64,000 nucleotides of DNA. Source: Adiantum capillus-veneris. Its lineage: Eukaryota; Streptophyta; Polypodiopsida; Polypodiales; Pteridaceae. This document shows, one piece after another, positions 1 through 8,089 of the stretch (position 1 is the first letter of the stretch; every line of letters starts with the position of its first letter). The notes beneath the pieces were generated by a model. It saw nothing but the letters and a program-made list of their open reading frames with translations, ran no database searches and was not told the origin of the DNA. The stretch spans positions 154,765,557 through 154,829,556 of the forward strand of contig CM043952.1 in the NCBI GenBank assembly GCA_014529385.2. The letters are read 5' to 3'. The position numbers and the translations under genes were made by a program.

Positions 1-440
1 CCTTCCTTTAATTGGATATAGTGTTGGCTTACCGTCACTCCTTTAATGTGCTCGTAATCAATTATAAAGAGGCCAGCATGCTTCTTTAGTACCTGCAAAT
101 AGGGTTCTCTCTCTTCTTCTAGTAGGTCCTTAGCTAGCATCTCCTCTAAGCCTGTGGCTTCTTCCTTGTTTAGAGAGTCTTGACCACCTTCTCCTTCTGG
201 GTTTCGTAGTATTATTCCCATGACTTCCAAAGAGCTAGCATCCTCCTCAGATGACTCATCCTCAGATGAAGAGCAGCTGCTTGTGCTCCATTCATCCATA
301 GAAGTCTCCATCTCTAGGTCTTGTTGTCTACCCTGCTTCATGTCATACACAATTTTTTGTTGCTTGCCACCTACCTTATGATTTTGTCGCAACTCAAGGG
401 AACCTGTCTCCCAATCTTGCCTAGCTTTCATAGCCATAAG
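1..440 (-). pseudogene. pol: Ty3-A pol: protease-RT linker and first residues of reverse transcriptase
   Basis: This minus-strand stretch is open from just after the protease stop to the window edge. It begins with the end of the protease (LMAMKARQDW), then an acidic serine/glutamate-rich linker, then a segment (LQVLKKHAGLFIIDYEHIKG) that aligns with the Ty3-B segment LRKFPRLFSKDYTDVRG just before its RT fingers. The fragment therefore stops at the entrance to RT. The catalytic domain is outside the window. It stays in the protease frame, and only the single TGA at 443-441 separates them. Confidence 0.7.
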
Positions 441-1404
441 TCAAGGTCTTCCAAGGATTAGCGAATAGCCCTCCCCCTTAGTTGGGATTACATAAGCATA
501 AATTGAGATTGCCACACCAAAAGCTGAAACCTTCACTCCATTAACCTTTCCCACACAAGCCACCCTTACATTATTTGCCATCTTAGCTTGTAAGGAAGTT
601 TGCTCGTTTACTTCCAAACCCAACCTGTGCATTAATTTCTCTGTCATAACACAAATCTTGGCTCCACCATCTACGTACACATTGGAGACTCGCTGACTCT
701 TAATCTCTGCATCAATGACTGGCACGATATCCTTCATGCCTCTTGCACTAATAGACCCAACTGACTTTGCCTTAGCCCTCCTGGTGCTGACCATCTTAGA
801 CCATGTTCTACGCATCTTTAGGGAAAGGTGGAGGAGTTGCTGCCATGAAATCTTTGGTCCTTGCTTACTCACATCTGCTACCAAGTCGTAAGGTATGGAT
901 CCTACCCCAAGTGGAAAGTCTTCTACTCCTATGTGCCTCCTTGACCTACTCTTCCTTTTCTTGTCTCCTATCACTTGGGAAGAACCCTCATTCCCTTTAT
1001 CCGGCTCTGAAGCTTCCATTCTTCCTTTTCTTGTCTCCTATCACTTGGGAAGAACCCTCATTCCCTTTATCCGGCTCTGAAGCTTCCATTTTATAAGTTA
1101 TTTGTCTCCTAACTCTCTTTATTGGCATGGCAACAGCTTCCTCCATTTTTTCTTTTCCTTTATCCTTACCATTGTCAAGACTTATGACATAGATAGCCCT
1201 GTCCTCCCCTCCTGATGGTAGTGGAGGGATCTCTGCTAGTGCTTGTGGTGGTGGAGGAGGGGGTCTCAATATTTGGATTGGTGGAGCCACCTGTGCATTT
1301 TGTCCATTTAGTGGCCTAGCTCGAGGAGGAGTGACTTGTTGGCGAGGAGGCCGTCTTTGATTACCATTTCCTTGATAGCGTCGTGGATGGGGGCAATAAT
1401 ACAT
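441..1404 (-). pseudogene. Ty3-A gag C-terminus and retropepsin-like protease, split by a 70-bp duplication
   Basis: The upstream half (1404 to about 1090) follows the CCHC knuckle and is proline- and basic-rich, as in gag tails. The downstream half (1019 to 441) carries a retropepsin-like domain: active-site motif YVDGGAKICVM, then an MANN flap-like stretch and the C-terminal ILGRP motif. DGGA in place of the usual D-S/T-G-A is shared with Ty3-B and Ty3-C. The protease would process Gag-Pol. A perfect 70-bp tandem duplication (951-1090) shifts the frame between the halves, so both reading frames encode the same MEASEPDKGN stretch. The last sense codons are followed by a TGA where Trp is expected after ILGRP. 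Confidence 0.8.
951..1090. repeat. Perfect 70-bp tandem duplication inside Ty3-A
   Basis: Bases 951-1020 and 1021-1090 are identical 70-mers starting CTTCCTTTTC and ending AGCTTCCATT. Because 70 is not a multiple of three, the duplication by itself disrupts the gag-protease frame. The identity of the copies suggests it is recent compared with the insertion. Confidence 0.97.
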
Positions 1405-1437
1405 GTCGTGACCTACCTCTCCACAGTTGTAGCAAAT
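1397..1437 (-). other. CCHC zinc knuckle of Ty3-A Gag
   Basis: The minus-strand translation reads CYNCGEVGHDMYYC, a full C-x2-C-x4-H-x4-C nucleocapsid knuckle that binds element RNA. It is in the same frame as gag upstream, separated by a single TAG at 1491-1489. Confidence 0.9.
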
Positions 1438-1488
1438 GTACTCACGTGCTTGCCTTTGTCCTTCTTGTCTATTTCGTTCATTTCCTTG

Positions 1489-2184
1489 CTAGGGAGCCCT
1501 CATACCTTGAACCAGATTGATGGACAGGCTCTCTAGTTGATTGGTGATTTGTTGAAGTAATTCTTTTTGAGAGGACTCTTGGTCTGTTGCTCCTGTCCCT
1601 GCTACTACCCTTGCCGTAGGTTGAGCTAGTGGTGGAGGCTCCATTCCCCCTTGTAGTTGAGCTTGGAATTTTAACTTCCTATCCTTGTCCCTTGCATAAG
1701 TCATAGCTTTATCAAAGGTATCTAGGAATTTACCTTTTACCTTTTCTCGAAGGATGGGGTAAAGCCCTGCCAGGAAATAGTCCTTCTTTAGGCATTCTGG
1801 CGCCCTTTCTCCTTCACCTAGTGATGGACACCATTTCTCCCACATGTTGGAAAACTTTCCTTCATAGCTTCTATAGTCATTGGGTGATGTTTGGTGTAGC
1901 TCTAAGAGCTGTCTCCATATCTCCTCTGGAGGCTCATGGCGGCGAAATTCTTCGATGAAGGCCATCTTTAAGGACTCCCAGTCTCTTCTTTCTTCAGGTG
2001 CCAAAGTTTGATACCATAATTTTGCACCTTCCCTCAAGACCAACGGAAAGGCCCTTAACTTAGTAGCTTCGTCATCCCTTCCCGATACCAGAAAGGCCAT
2101 TTCCAAATTATCCAAAAAGTCTGGAGCAACCTCCCCAGGCTTACCATAAAAATTAGGGAAGGCCATAGGTGAGAGAGTAAACAA
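1489..2184 (-). CDS. gag: Ty3-A Gag capsid region (retrotrans_gag type)
   Basis: The roughly 230-codon frame has the plant Ty3 Gag signature: FPNFYGKPGE near the N-terminus, GAKLWYQTL about residues 54-62, a W-x2-LKMAFIEEF segment, then the LHQTSPNDYRSYEGKFSNMW block and FLAGLYPILREKVKG. It would form the particle shell of the retrotransposon. The same start (FPLFLGEPGE) is seen in Ty3-B gag. The first in-frame ATG options are near 2184 and 2169. The frame ends at a TAG and then continues open in the same frame into the CCHC knuckle, so this stop is probably a degenerate substitution in a longer gag. Confidence 0.85.
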   Translation of the reverse strand: MFTLSPMAFPNFYGKPGEVAPDFLDNLEMAFLVSGRDDEATKLRAFPLVLREGAKLWYQTLAPEERRDWESLKMAFIEEFRRHEPPEEIWRQLLELHQTSPNDYRSYEGKFSNMWEKWCPSLGEGERAPECLKKDYFLAGLYPILREKVKGKFLDTFDKAMTYARDKDRKLKFQAQLQGGMEPPPLAQPTARVVAGTGATDQESSQKELLQQITNQLESLSINLVQGMRAP

Positions 2185-2257
2185 TTACACAAACAGCTCT
2201 AATTTATTTTAAAATAGAGTATGGTAATTACAATTTGGAGCTTTAGCACAACTTAGC

Positions 2258-2485
2258 TCAAAATAGGATGAAGATCGACACATCAAAGGAATGGTAATAG
2301 TCTAGTAAAGGTAGAATGACAGGATGAGGAGAGCGCAAGATTTCCCCAAGTCTCTCGGCTCCAAACAACAGGGCTATTCTTTGCTGATAAAAGATTTTTC
2401 TATCAATACAAATATTCACACGGATATGACGCACAAAATGGAAAGGAAACATGCGGGGATCATCATTCTCATTATTGGCATCCAT
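2258..2485 (-). CDS. Ty3-A leader microprotein (75 aa), conserved with two copies in Ty3-B
   Basis: This ATG-started 75-codon ORF lies between the primer site and gag, ending 73 bases before the gag frame. No known family is recognised. Its interest is conservation: the motif set FPFHF, HIR, RKI, QQ, FGA-R-GEIL, SP-PVILPL-DY and SFDV-IFIL recurs at the same place in Ty3-B (17040-17258), with a more diverged copy just before that (16806-17018). About half the residues are shared between this ORF and the first of those by eye. The C-terminus is hydrophobic (IFILF) but there is no clear signal peptide. The function is unknown; a Gag accessory or a translated upstream ORF are possibilities. Confidence 0.6.
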   Translation of the reverse strand: MDANNENDDPRMFPFHFVRHIRVNICIDRKIFYQQRIALLFGAERLGEILRSPHPVILPLLDYYHSFDVSIFILF

Positions 2486-2501
2486 ACTTACACACAGGAG
2501 C

Positions 2502-3035
2502 CTAGCTTAGTTGCACCACCTTGGGACCAATGAGCCTGATCAGCCACAGAAGGTCATCACCTCGGATCACTTCGACTCTTCCTGATGCATCTGTGAAGAC
2601 GTAAGGCGTGATGGAAACACTTTGTACAATGCTGAGCCTTTTAGCAAGCAACAATTGGATGCTATTACCATAATTAGCATGACGAATGAAAGTGACACCA
2701 TTAATGTGCAGCACATCATCAACTAAGATAGTTTCCTTAGATTGAGATAACTTCTTGAAAATTAGCAGCAAAGGTAGGGCAAGGAGGCTTTTCACCCGGT
2801 CTCCAAAGCACTTTGGACAATTTCCAAAGTGATCTTCACGCGGATAGGAGGTTGGCTTGGGATTGGTGGTGTCTAGATTCACAAAGTGCACTGGGAGCAC
2901 TCGCAGACGGGCTGCAATCTTGTAGGCAAGCCTTCGCCTCTTTGCTTCAGGAGGATTTAGGGGTGAGAGTCGTGGTTGCAAGTTGGAGGTTGAAGTTGGT
3001 TGCTCACTAGCCTTTTTCTTGCCTGTAGTGGTCAT
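2502..3035 (-). CDS. Ty3-A leader ORF of 177 aa, unknown function
   Basis: An ATG-started frame of 177 residues in the retrotransposon leader. It opens with a Ser/Thr/Pro-rich, basic segment holding a likely nuclear-localisation motif (PEAKRRRLAYKIAARLR), then a mixed hydrophobic C-terminal half (DDVLHINGVTFIRH ... LLWLIRLIGPKVV). I do not recognise a family. It ends 16 bases before the ATG of the 75-aa microprotein. Ty3-B has no counterpart, since its leader is much shorter, so this may be lineage-specific or acquired. Confidence 0.45.
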   Translation of the reverse strand: MTTTGKKKASEQPTSTSNLQPRLSPLNPPEAKRRRLAYKIAARLRVLPVHFVNLDTTNPKPTSYPREDHFGNCPKCFGDRVKSLLALPLLLIFKKLSQSKETILVDDVLHINGVTFIRHANYGNSIQLLLAKRLSIVQSVSITPYVFTDASGRVEVIRGDDLLWLIRLIGPKVVQLS

Positions 3036-3078
3036 GTAATCCCTTATTACTGAGATTAAGCCAAATGTTACCTTACGC

Positions 3079-3264
3079 TTAAGCACGCGCTGCGGCCTTG
3101 GGCCACTTAGGTGTAGAGGTGATCTTCCTCCTCTTAGTCGGCTCCTCAGAAAAGAGAGGTCTGGTGATGCTTTCTCTTCCCTTAATGTGTGTCACAGTAC
3201 CTTCGTGTATGTTGATGTAGAATATTTCAAGCTCGTGTGCGTTGGAGGTTTCTGGAGAACTCAT
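3079..3264 (-). CDS. Ty3-A leader ORF of 61 aa, unknown
   Basis: ATG-started short frame beginning MSSPETSNAHELEIFYI and ending in a basic stretch with TKRRKI. It begins 20 bases after the stop of the upstream 61-aa leader ORF and ends 43 bases before the next leader ORF. It may be translated or may be a fragment of a larger frame broken by indels; the sequence alone does not decide. Confidence 0.3.
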   Translation of the reverse strand: MSSPETSNAHELEIFYINIHEGTVTHIKGRESITRPLFSEEPTKRRKITSTPKWPKAAARA

Positions 3265-3284
3265 AGGTTGAGAGGAGAGGTATA

Positions 3285-3470
3285 TCAAGCTCTTCTTCTT
3301 AATCTCCTTTGTTGGCGACGATCACAAACAAGGCATGTAGAAGAACTTACTTCTTGAATTTCAATGACACTGCAACCTGGTAACAACACCTCGATGAAAG
3401 CTTTTAAGGCCTCTAAAGCCTCCTCCTCTTCTGTTCTCCAATTTGCAAACTCCTCACGCCATTCGTCCAT
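3285..3470 (-). CDS. Ty3-A first leader ORF (61 aa), unknown
   Basis: This ORF starts at the first ATG after the primer site, about 30 bases downstream of it. It is acidic at first (MDEWREEFANWRTEEEEALE, likely helical) and strongly basic at the end (RRQQRRLRRRA). No family is recognised. Its position makes it the first ORF that a ribosome scanning the element RNA would meet after the primer site. Confidence 0.35.
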   Translation of the reverse strand: MDEWREEFANWRTEEEEALEALKAFIEVLLPGCSVIEIQEVSSSTCLVCDRRQQRRLRRRA

Positions 3471-3501
3471 GTTGTAGATTGCACATCGTCCAACTGCAAA
3501 C

Positions 3502-3519
3502 TCCTCAGTGGGGGCACCA
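3502..3519 (-). promoter_or_regulatory. Primer binding site of Ty3-A
   Basis: On the minus strand TGGTGCCCCCACTGAGG begins three bases after an LTR end in CA (CGCCATCA-TTT-TGG). The Ty3-B site has the same form (TGGTTCCCCCACTGAGG, also after a 3-base spacer). TGG is complementary to a tRNA 3' CCA end. I cannot name the tRNA. Confidence 0.75.
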
Positions 3520-3522
3520 AAA

Positions 3523-4373
3523 TGATGGCGAGAAAAAGAGCAGTGCAGTTGGGTGGCCTCTGTACTCGTGCACACTCCACAAACCACGCCTCATGCAAAC
3601 AAGCAAAGAACAAAACAAAAGGGGCACCACCCTAAATTAAGAGGTTTAGGGACCTCACACATAGTGCACATAGGCAAGTGAGACTTCTGGCATTATGATG
3701 GCATCAAAACATATGGCAAAACACATAGAAACGAAGCTTAGGGACCTTATGTAGCATATATATACACAAGACATCAGCTTAACAATACAACGGCATCTGA
3801 TCATACATAACAAGGATATAGAGAAGCAAGCAAGGATGGCATAATCCCTTGTCAAAAATAATCAACCCAGCAAGTAGGTATGATCCTACTAGCAACATAT
3901 CAATACCTTAGAGAATGATGGCGAGGATGGTGGCCATGGAGCATGAGAGACGACTCCTTATTTAGGTTTTAGGGCTAGTAATGTAGCATACTAGAGGGAG
4001 AGAGAGAGGGGGAGAGAGAGTAGAGCTCCATCCATAGCTCCTCGTTGTGAGCAATGTCGTCATAGCTTCGTTGCTTGGTGAAGTGGGTGAAGTGTTTGTT
4101 TTGAGTGAGAGAAGGCCTCCTTATATAGGTTTCTGAGAGGGTTTAGGATTAGGGATAAACATGCTTAAATCCGCTGATTGGGGTTACTTTTTGCTTAGGG
4201 TGGTCAACAGATTGAGGTCACCTGATATGTCACCATCAAGATATTCTCTAGAGTGATGTGAGAGGGGAGGGTAAATGCTGATTTTTCTGATTGTGACACA
4301 TGGGGATAAGGCCTTGACCAGCATTTAAGAGCAGGTAAGGTGGCTGTTGAAACTGGAGGTTCTGCACATGTCA
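3523..4373 (-). repeat. 5' LTR of Ty3-A (outer boundary approximate)
   Basis: The inner end is well defined by the terminal CA at 3524-3523 next to the primer site. A TATA box on the minus strand (4127-4121) gives the U3/R layout. The outer end is uncertain because the partner LTR lies outside the window: TGACATGT beginning at 4373 is one candidate, but no target-site duplication can be checked. GA-rich short repeats occur near 3993-4020. Confidence 0.55.
4121..4127 (-). promoter_or_regulatory. TATA box of Ty3-A LTR
   Basis: Minus-strand CCTATATAAGGAGGCC, a canonical plant TATA context. The equivalent box in Ty3-B (CTATAAAAGGAGG) has the same AGGAGG tail. Confidence 0.65.
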
Positions 4374-4599
4374 GGGGGGGACCTGCTGGGTCCTCCTGAA
4401 TATCAAATTCTCAAAAAATCCTCAACCATGGCTTCTTTTGACATGTGTTCTTTGAAAAAATCAGCATGTCTCTTTTCAACTCAAAAGTCTTTATCCCTGT
4501 TTACTCACCTTTACCATAAGATTTTCCCCTTTTCTCCTCCTGTAACTGCATTTTTGATGCCCAATCACTGCTTCTAGTAACAGTGAACTGTTATCTACC

Positions 4600-4735
4600 A
4601 AATACTTATGGTGCAGTAAAAAATATTTACCATGGGTAAAAAAAGTTACTGTAGGTAAAAAGTGATTTGTATTTACCATGTAGGTGAAAAATATTTACTG
4701 TAGGTAAAAAATATTTACTGTCGGTAAAAAAGTGA
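4600..4735. repeat. Self-complementary short tandem repeat (TTTAC-TGTAG-GTAAA type)
   Basis: About five imperfect units of 20-30 bases contain TTTAC...GTAAA inverted halves (for example ATTTACTGTAGGTAAAAAAT). Each unit could fold on itself. From here to about 5280 no gene is visible. Confidence 0.6.
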
Positions 4736-5295
4736 AAACGGAGTATGCTGTGCTGTGAGTCCACACGAACATCCTCGTGTAAATTTCACTAGAAATTCAC
4801 ACGTAGAATGGGCTATTCTGTAAGATATAGGTTGTAGGCATGCATAAGAGCTCGTTCCCACGTATCTTCTGTCCATGGCTTTTTTTACTCTTTGGTGCTT
4901 GTGAAGTAGATTTTTCTTCTCTTTCGAGATCCCTTGGACTAGAGTATCCTCATCTCCCCAACAACTGACTGTGCCTTTATTGCATCTTCAGAAGGGGTCC
5001 TAAAAACCATGCATCAGGTTGCAAGATTTTTGCTTGTTGGCTAGCGTCAGAGTCCGATGAGTTATAATTGGAAACAACTCGATCTATGATAAACGGATCA
5101 AACTTTCCAAATTCACAAATGTGCTACAGAAAAATATATCTTGTCCATCGCACAACATGCTTGCATTGATTACAAGTACATAAGATAGGTGTTTCGGTTG
5201 GACAACCCCACATCCTTGTCACTACTCATAAAATGAATGTAAAAACCTTATAACCTAGACATAAATTTAATCTTCTATTGGCATCCTCTGTCTTT

Positions 5296-5296
<1 letters not shown>

Positions 5297-5341
<45 letters not shown>

Positions 5342-5346
5342 TCTCT
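5297..5346. repeat. (CT)n microsatellite
   Basis: Nearly pure CT dinucleotides with one GT interruption. The flanking 4740-5750 holds no recognisable coding or structural feature. Confidence 0.95.
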
Positions 5347-5759
5347 TCACTTTGTAAACTACCTCACATTCTCTAGTCATGTCCGATGCTCGTGCACCTC
5401 GGTCTGGAGGTGCACATAGATCAGAACCATCGGGTTATAATATCGTCCTTATTGGTCAATGCCTATATTTGTGGATACAAGAAATCTACACACCCACATC
5501 TACATGATACTCCATGAAGTGGAAAAACGCCCTTTCCCTCGTCTCTAGTTGTAGCAATTCACAACATCTTAACATCTCTTCACAGCATATCCTTGTTCGA
5601 GGGATTACTTAGCACATTGCATGTTGGCCTCCAATCTAAGTATCATGCCGTTGAAAGATTTCCAGCTTAAGGTCATACCCGTAGAGAGGAAGAGAGGGAT
5701 CACCGTTCACCTAACTCTATTTTTTTCCCGTAATCCCGAAGGTAGACTTTAATTTAAAA

Positions 5760-6420
5760 ACTATATCTAAAATCTAATCTTAAATCTAACCTAGTTGAAC
5801 ATATGGTGATTCTGAGCTAATTGGACATGGTTAGTGGGTGAGTTAATAGGTGTCAGATTCTCATGGAAATATACATATTTTTGTGTACCTAGTGTTTGCT
5901 CTTTGGGAAAAGCCTTCATTGAAATGCCTTAAAATCTAACCTAAATATAATCTACTCTATTCTTAAACTCAACATACACCTAAATCTAATCTAATCTAAA
6001 CCTAAATGTAATCTAACTTAAATGTAAATCTAATATAATCTTAAATCTAAATCTAATCTAGTCTTAAACTCAACATAAACCTAAATCTAATCCAATCTTA
6101 AATCATACACCTAAATGTAATCTAACTTAAATATAACCTAGCTAATCTTAAATCTTGCCCTGATTTTATATCTAACATAAATCTAAATCTAACCTAATCT
6201 TAAACTCAACATAAATCTAAATCTAACCTAAATCTAAATGTAATCTAACATAATCTTAAATCTAATTTAAATCTTAAACTAATCACTTAACTTTAAATTT
6301 AGCATAAAATTTTAAATATAAGTTAAATGTAATCTAACTTAATCTTAGATCTTAATCTAACCTAATTTTCAATGTCATTTTAAATCTAACCTAACCCTAA
6401 ATTTTAATACAATATTTTAT
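5760..6420. repeat. Degenerate CTAAATCTAA-type array, telomere-like in style
   Basis: About 0.65 kb is dominated by short C/T/A words such as TAAATCTAACC, CCTAAATCTAATC and TCTTAAACTCAACATAAACC. A higher-order recurrence of CTTAAACTCAACATA is visible near 5962, 6063 and 6200. The words resemble diverged plant telomere C-strand repeats (CCCTAAA), but no run of perfect telomere units is present. No coding content. Confidence 0.7.
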
Positions 6421-6432
6421 TTCAAATTTTCT

Positions 6433-6462
6433 CTACTTTATCTCTCTCTCTCTCTCTCTCTA

Positions 6463-6497
<35 letters not shown>

Positions 6498-6667
6498 TTT
6501 ATCTCTCTCTCTCTCTCTCTCTCTCTTTACTTTATCTCTCTCTCTCTCTCTCTCTCTTCCTCTCTCAATGTGTGTGTATGTATTCTTTGTTTATGCATGT
6601 GTGTGTGTATGTGTTTTTTGTTTATGCATATGTTTACTCTCTCTCTCTCTCTCTTTCAAAGACACAA

Positions 6668-6710
<43 letters not shown>

Positions 6711-6820
6711 GGGGAAGGGAACATGAGAGAGAGGAGAGGGAAGGAGCATACCAGGCTCTCCTTCCTCTCCTCATGTGTGTGTGTGGGGGGAAGAAAGAGA
6801 GAGAGGGAGAGCGCGGGTTT
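6433..6820. repeat. Cluster of CT, GT and GA microsatellites
   Basis: (CT)n tracts lie at 6440-6558 and 6637-6652, (GT)n at about 6669-6689, and (GA)n directly after it to 6713. The open frames here are only dinucleotide translations. From about 6830 to 7370 I see a serine/threonine-rich open stretch (7018-7197) without recognisable similarity. Confidence 0.95.
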
Positions 6821-7379
6821 ACCTCTTTCACTTGAGTGCCAAAACTCAGATTTGAGTTCTGAGTTTTGGTCGCTCTTGGTTTATTTTTTACCCTATAGGC
6901 GTCGCTATGCAAAAAACAAAATAGCGACACCGTGGATTTTCACTTTTGAGCGTTGCACTGCGAGCATCACTAATGTGAAGTACCTCTTGTAGTGAACTAC
7001 CAAGGAGTAAATACGCTTTGCTTAAACCCAATACGGAGGAAGAATCTACCCCATCCTTAAAAAGACCTATTGCTTTGACAAATACCCGTAATTTTCTTAC
7101 TTCTTTTTTGACTCCCTCTATTACTTCTAGTTCTACCTATGTCAGAGGAAAGAGTAAAAGTTATACCAATAGAGGGAGGGCGAAAAACCTGCTTGCATAA
7201 CATTATTCTTGATGTGTGATTGTATTATTTTTAGGTCATCACCAACCTAGCGGGCAAGAAGATCTTGACATCAGTACGTAGACTACCTATAGCCTTCGCG
7301 GTTCCGTCAGTCTAGCATTAAATAGATAGCTTATTATGCTTGAATTTTGTTCTCTAGTTAAAAAGTAAAGACAAAACAA

Positions 7380-7590
7380 AAGCCATTTAGTAAGATTAAA
7401 GAGGCTCAAAATGAGATTTTTTTGCCTTGTCTTTTTGTAAATAAAATTCTAGAATTATACCCACCTAAATGCAATTTTTATGGAAATCTTTTATCAAAAT
7501 TTTGGTCACACTTCATTACTTATTTTGTTATGTTTGGTTGGAAGTACACATATCCATTAAAAATTTGGTTCTACAATACCGACTTTTTAA

Positions 7591-7628
<38 letters not shown>

Positions 7629-8050
7629 ATTGTTGTGCTCCCAACGTTGTAGGCCACACCCACTACTTGAAGGAGATTTTGACGCGGGGCAGAGGGACAG
7701 GGGGCCGGAATCCCTCCCCCCATTATACTTAGTATATACTTTTAATTGCATTAATCATATTGAGTTTTCATCTCAAATTGATAAATTTGGATCACACATT
7801 TGTACTTCAAAGCTAGACATTTGCAAGGATCATGATATATGGGTTTTTCTTAATAAAGGTTTGAATCACATTCCCCTTCCTCCACTTAGTCCTCACTGAG
7901 CTTTTGCTACCCTTTTTAATTGCTTAACTGACTTGGTTACTGAACTCCAATTGGATCCAGAGGTGATCCACAACCTCTCTCAACTACTTTTTTCACATCT
8001 TCTCGAACAAAGTAGTAGACTTGAACCCATAGTGGCTTAGTTCTAAAACT
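7380..8050 (+). pseudogene. Possible Penelope-like or other RT-element N-terminal fragment, interrupted by (CT)n
   Basis: Two plus-strand frames read like one decayed protein: KPFSKIKEAQNEIF ... FGWKYTYPL before a (CT)n tract (about 7592-7626), and CKDHDIWVFLNKGLNHIPLP ... ELQLDPEVIHNLSQLL after it. The core HDIWVFLNKGLNHIP resembles the segment before the RT domain in Penelope-like elements, where a GL-x-F/H-x-P motif follows a short helix. No RT catalytic motif follows: the element is cut off before Ty3-C begins near 8090. The assignment is tentative; a fragment of another RT element or an unknown protein is possible. Confidence 0.3.
7592..7626. repeat. (CT)n microsatellite
   Basis: Pure CT run within the RT-associated fragment, separating its two reading frames. 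Confidence 0.95.
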
Positions 8051-8089
8051 ACTTGGTATACTCTTGATATACTCACAAAAATCAGAGAT

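Larger units (their letters stand above)
1..3522 (-). mobile_element. Ty3-A: Tat-like Ty3 LTR retrotransposon, internal region (cut by left window edge)
   Basis: Read on the minus strand, the order is primer site, short leader ORFs, gag, CCHC knuckle, aspartic protease and the start of reverse transcriptase, which runs off position 1. The order gag-PR-RT and the DGGA-type protease place it among Ty3 elements. The protease and the linker before it (DFPLG, ISW and VSTRR motifs) match the corresponding part of Ty3-B at 18.3-18.9 kb, so the two belong to related families. It is fairly well preserved: the gag-to-RT coding path is broken only by a stop at 1489-1491, a 70-bp duplication and a stop at 441-443. 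The 3' LTR, RNase H and integrase would lie outside the window. Confidence 0.85.

Noticed and set aside
6494-6992. Open frames encoding Ser-Leu, Cys-Val and Arg-Glu runs
   Set aside because: Translations of CT, GT and GA microsatellites, not genes.
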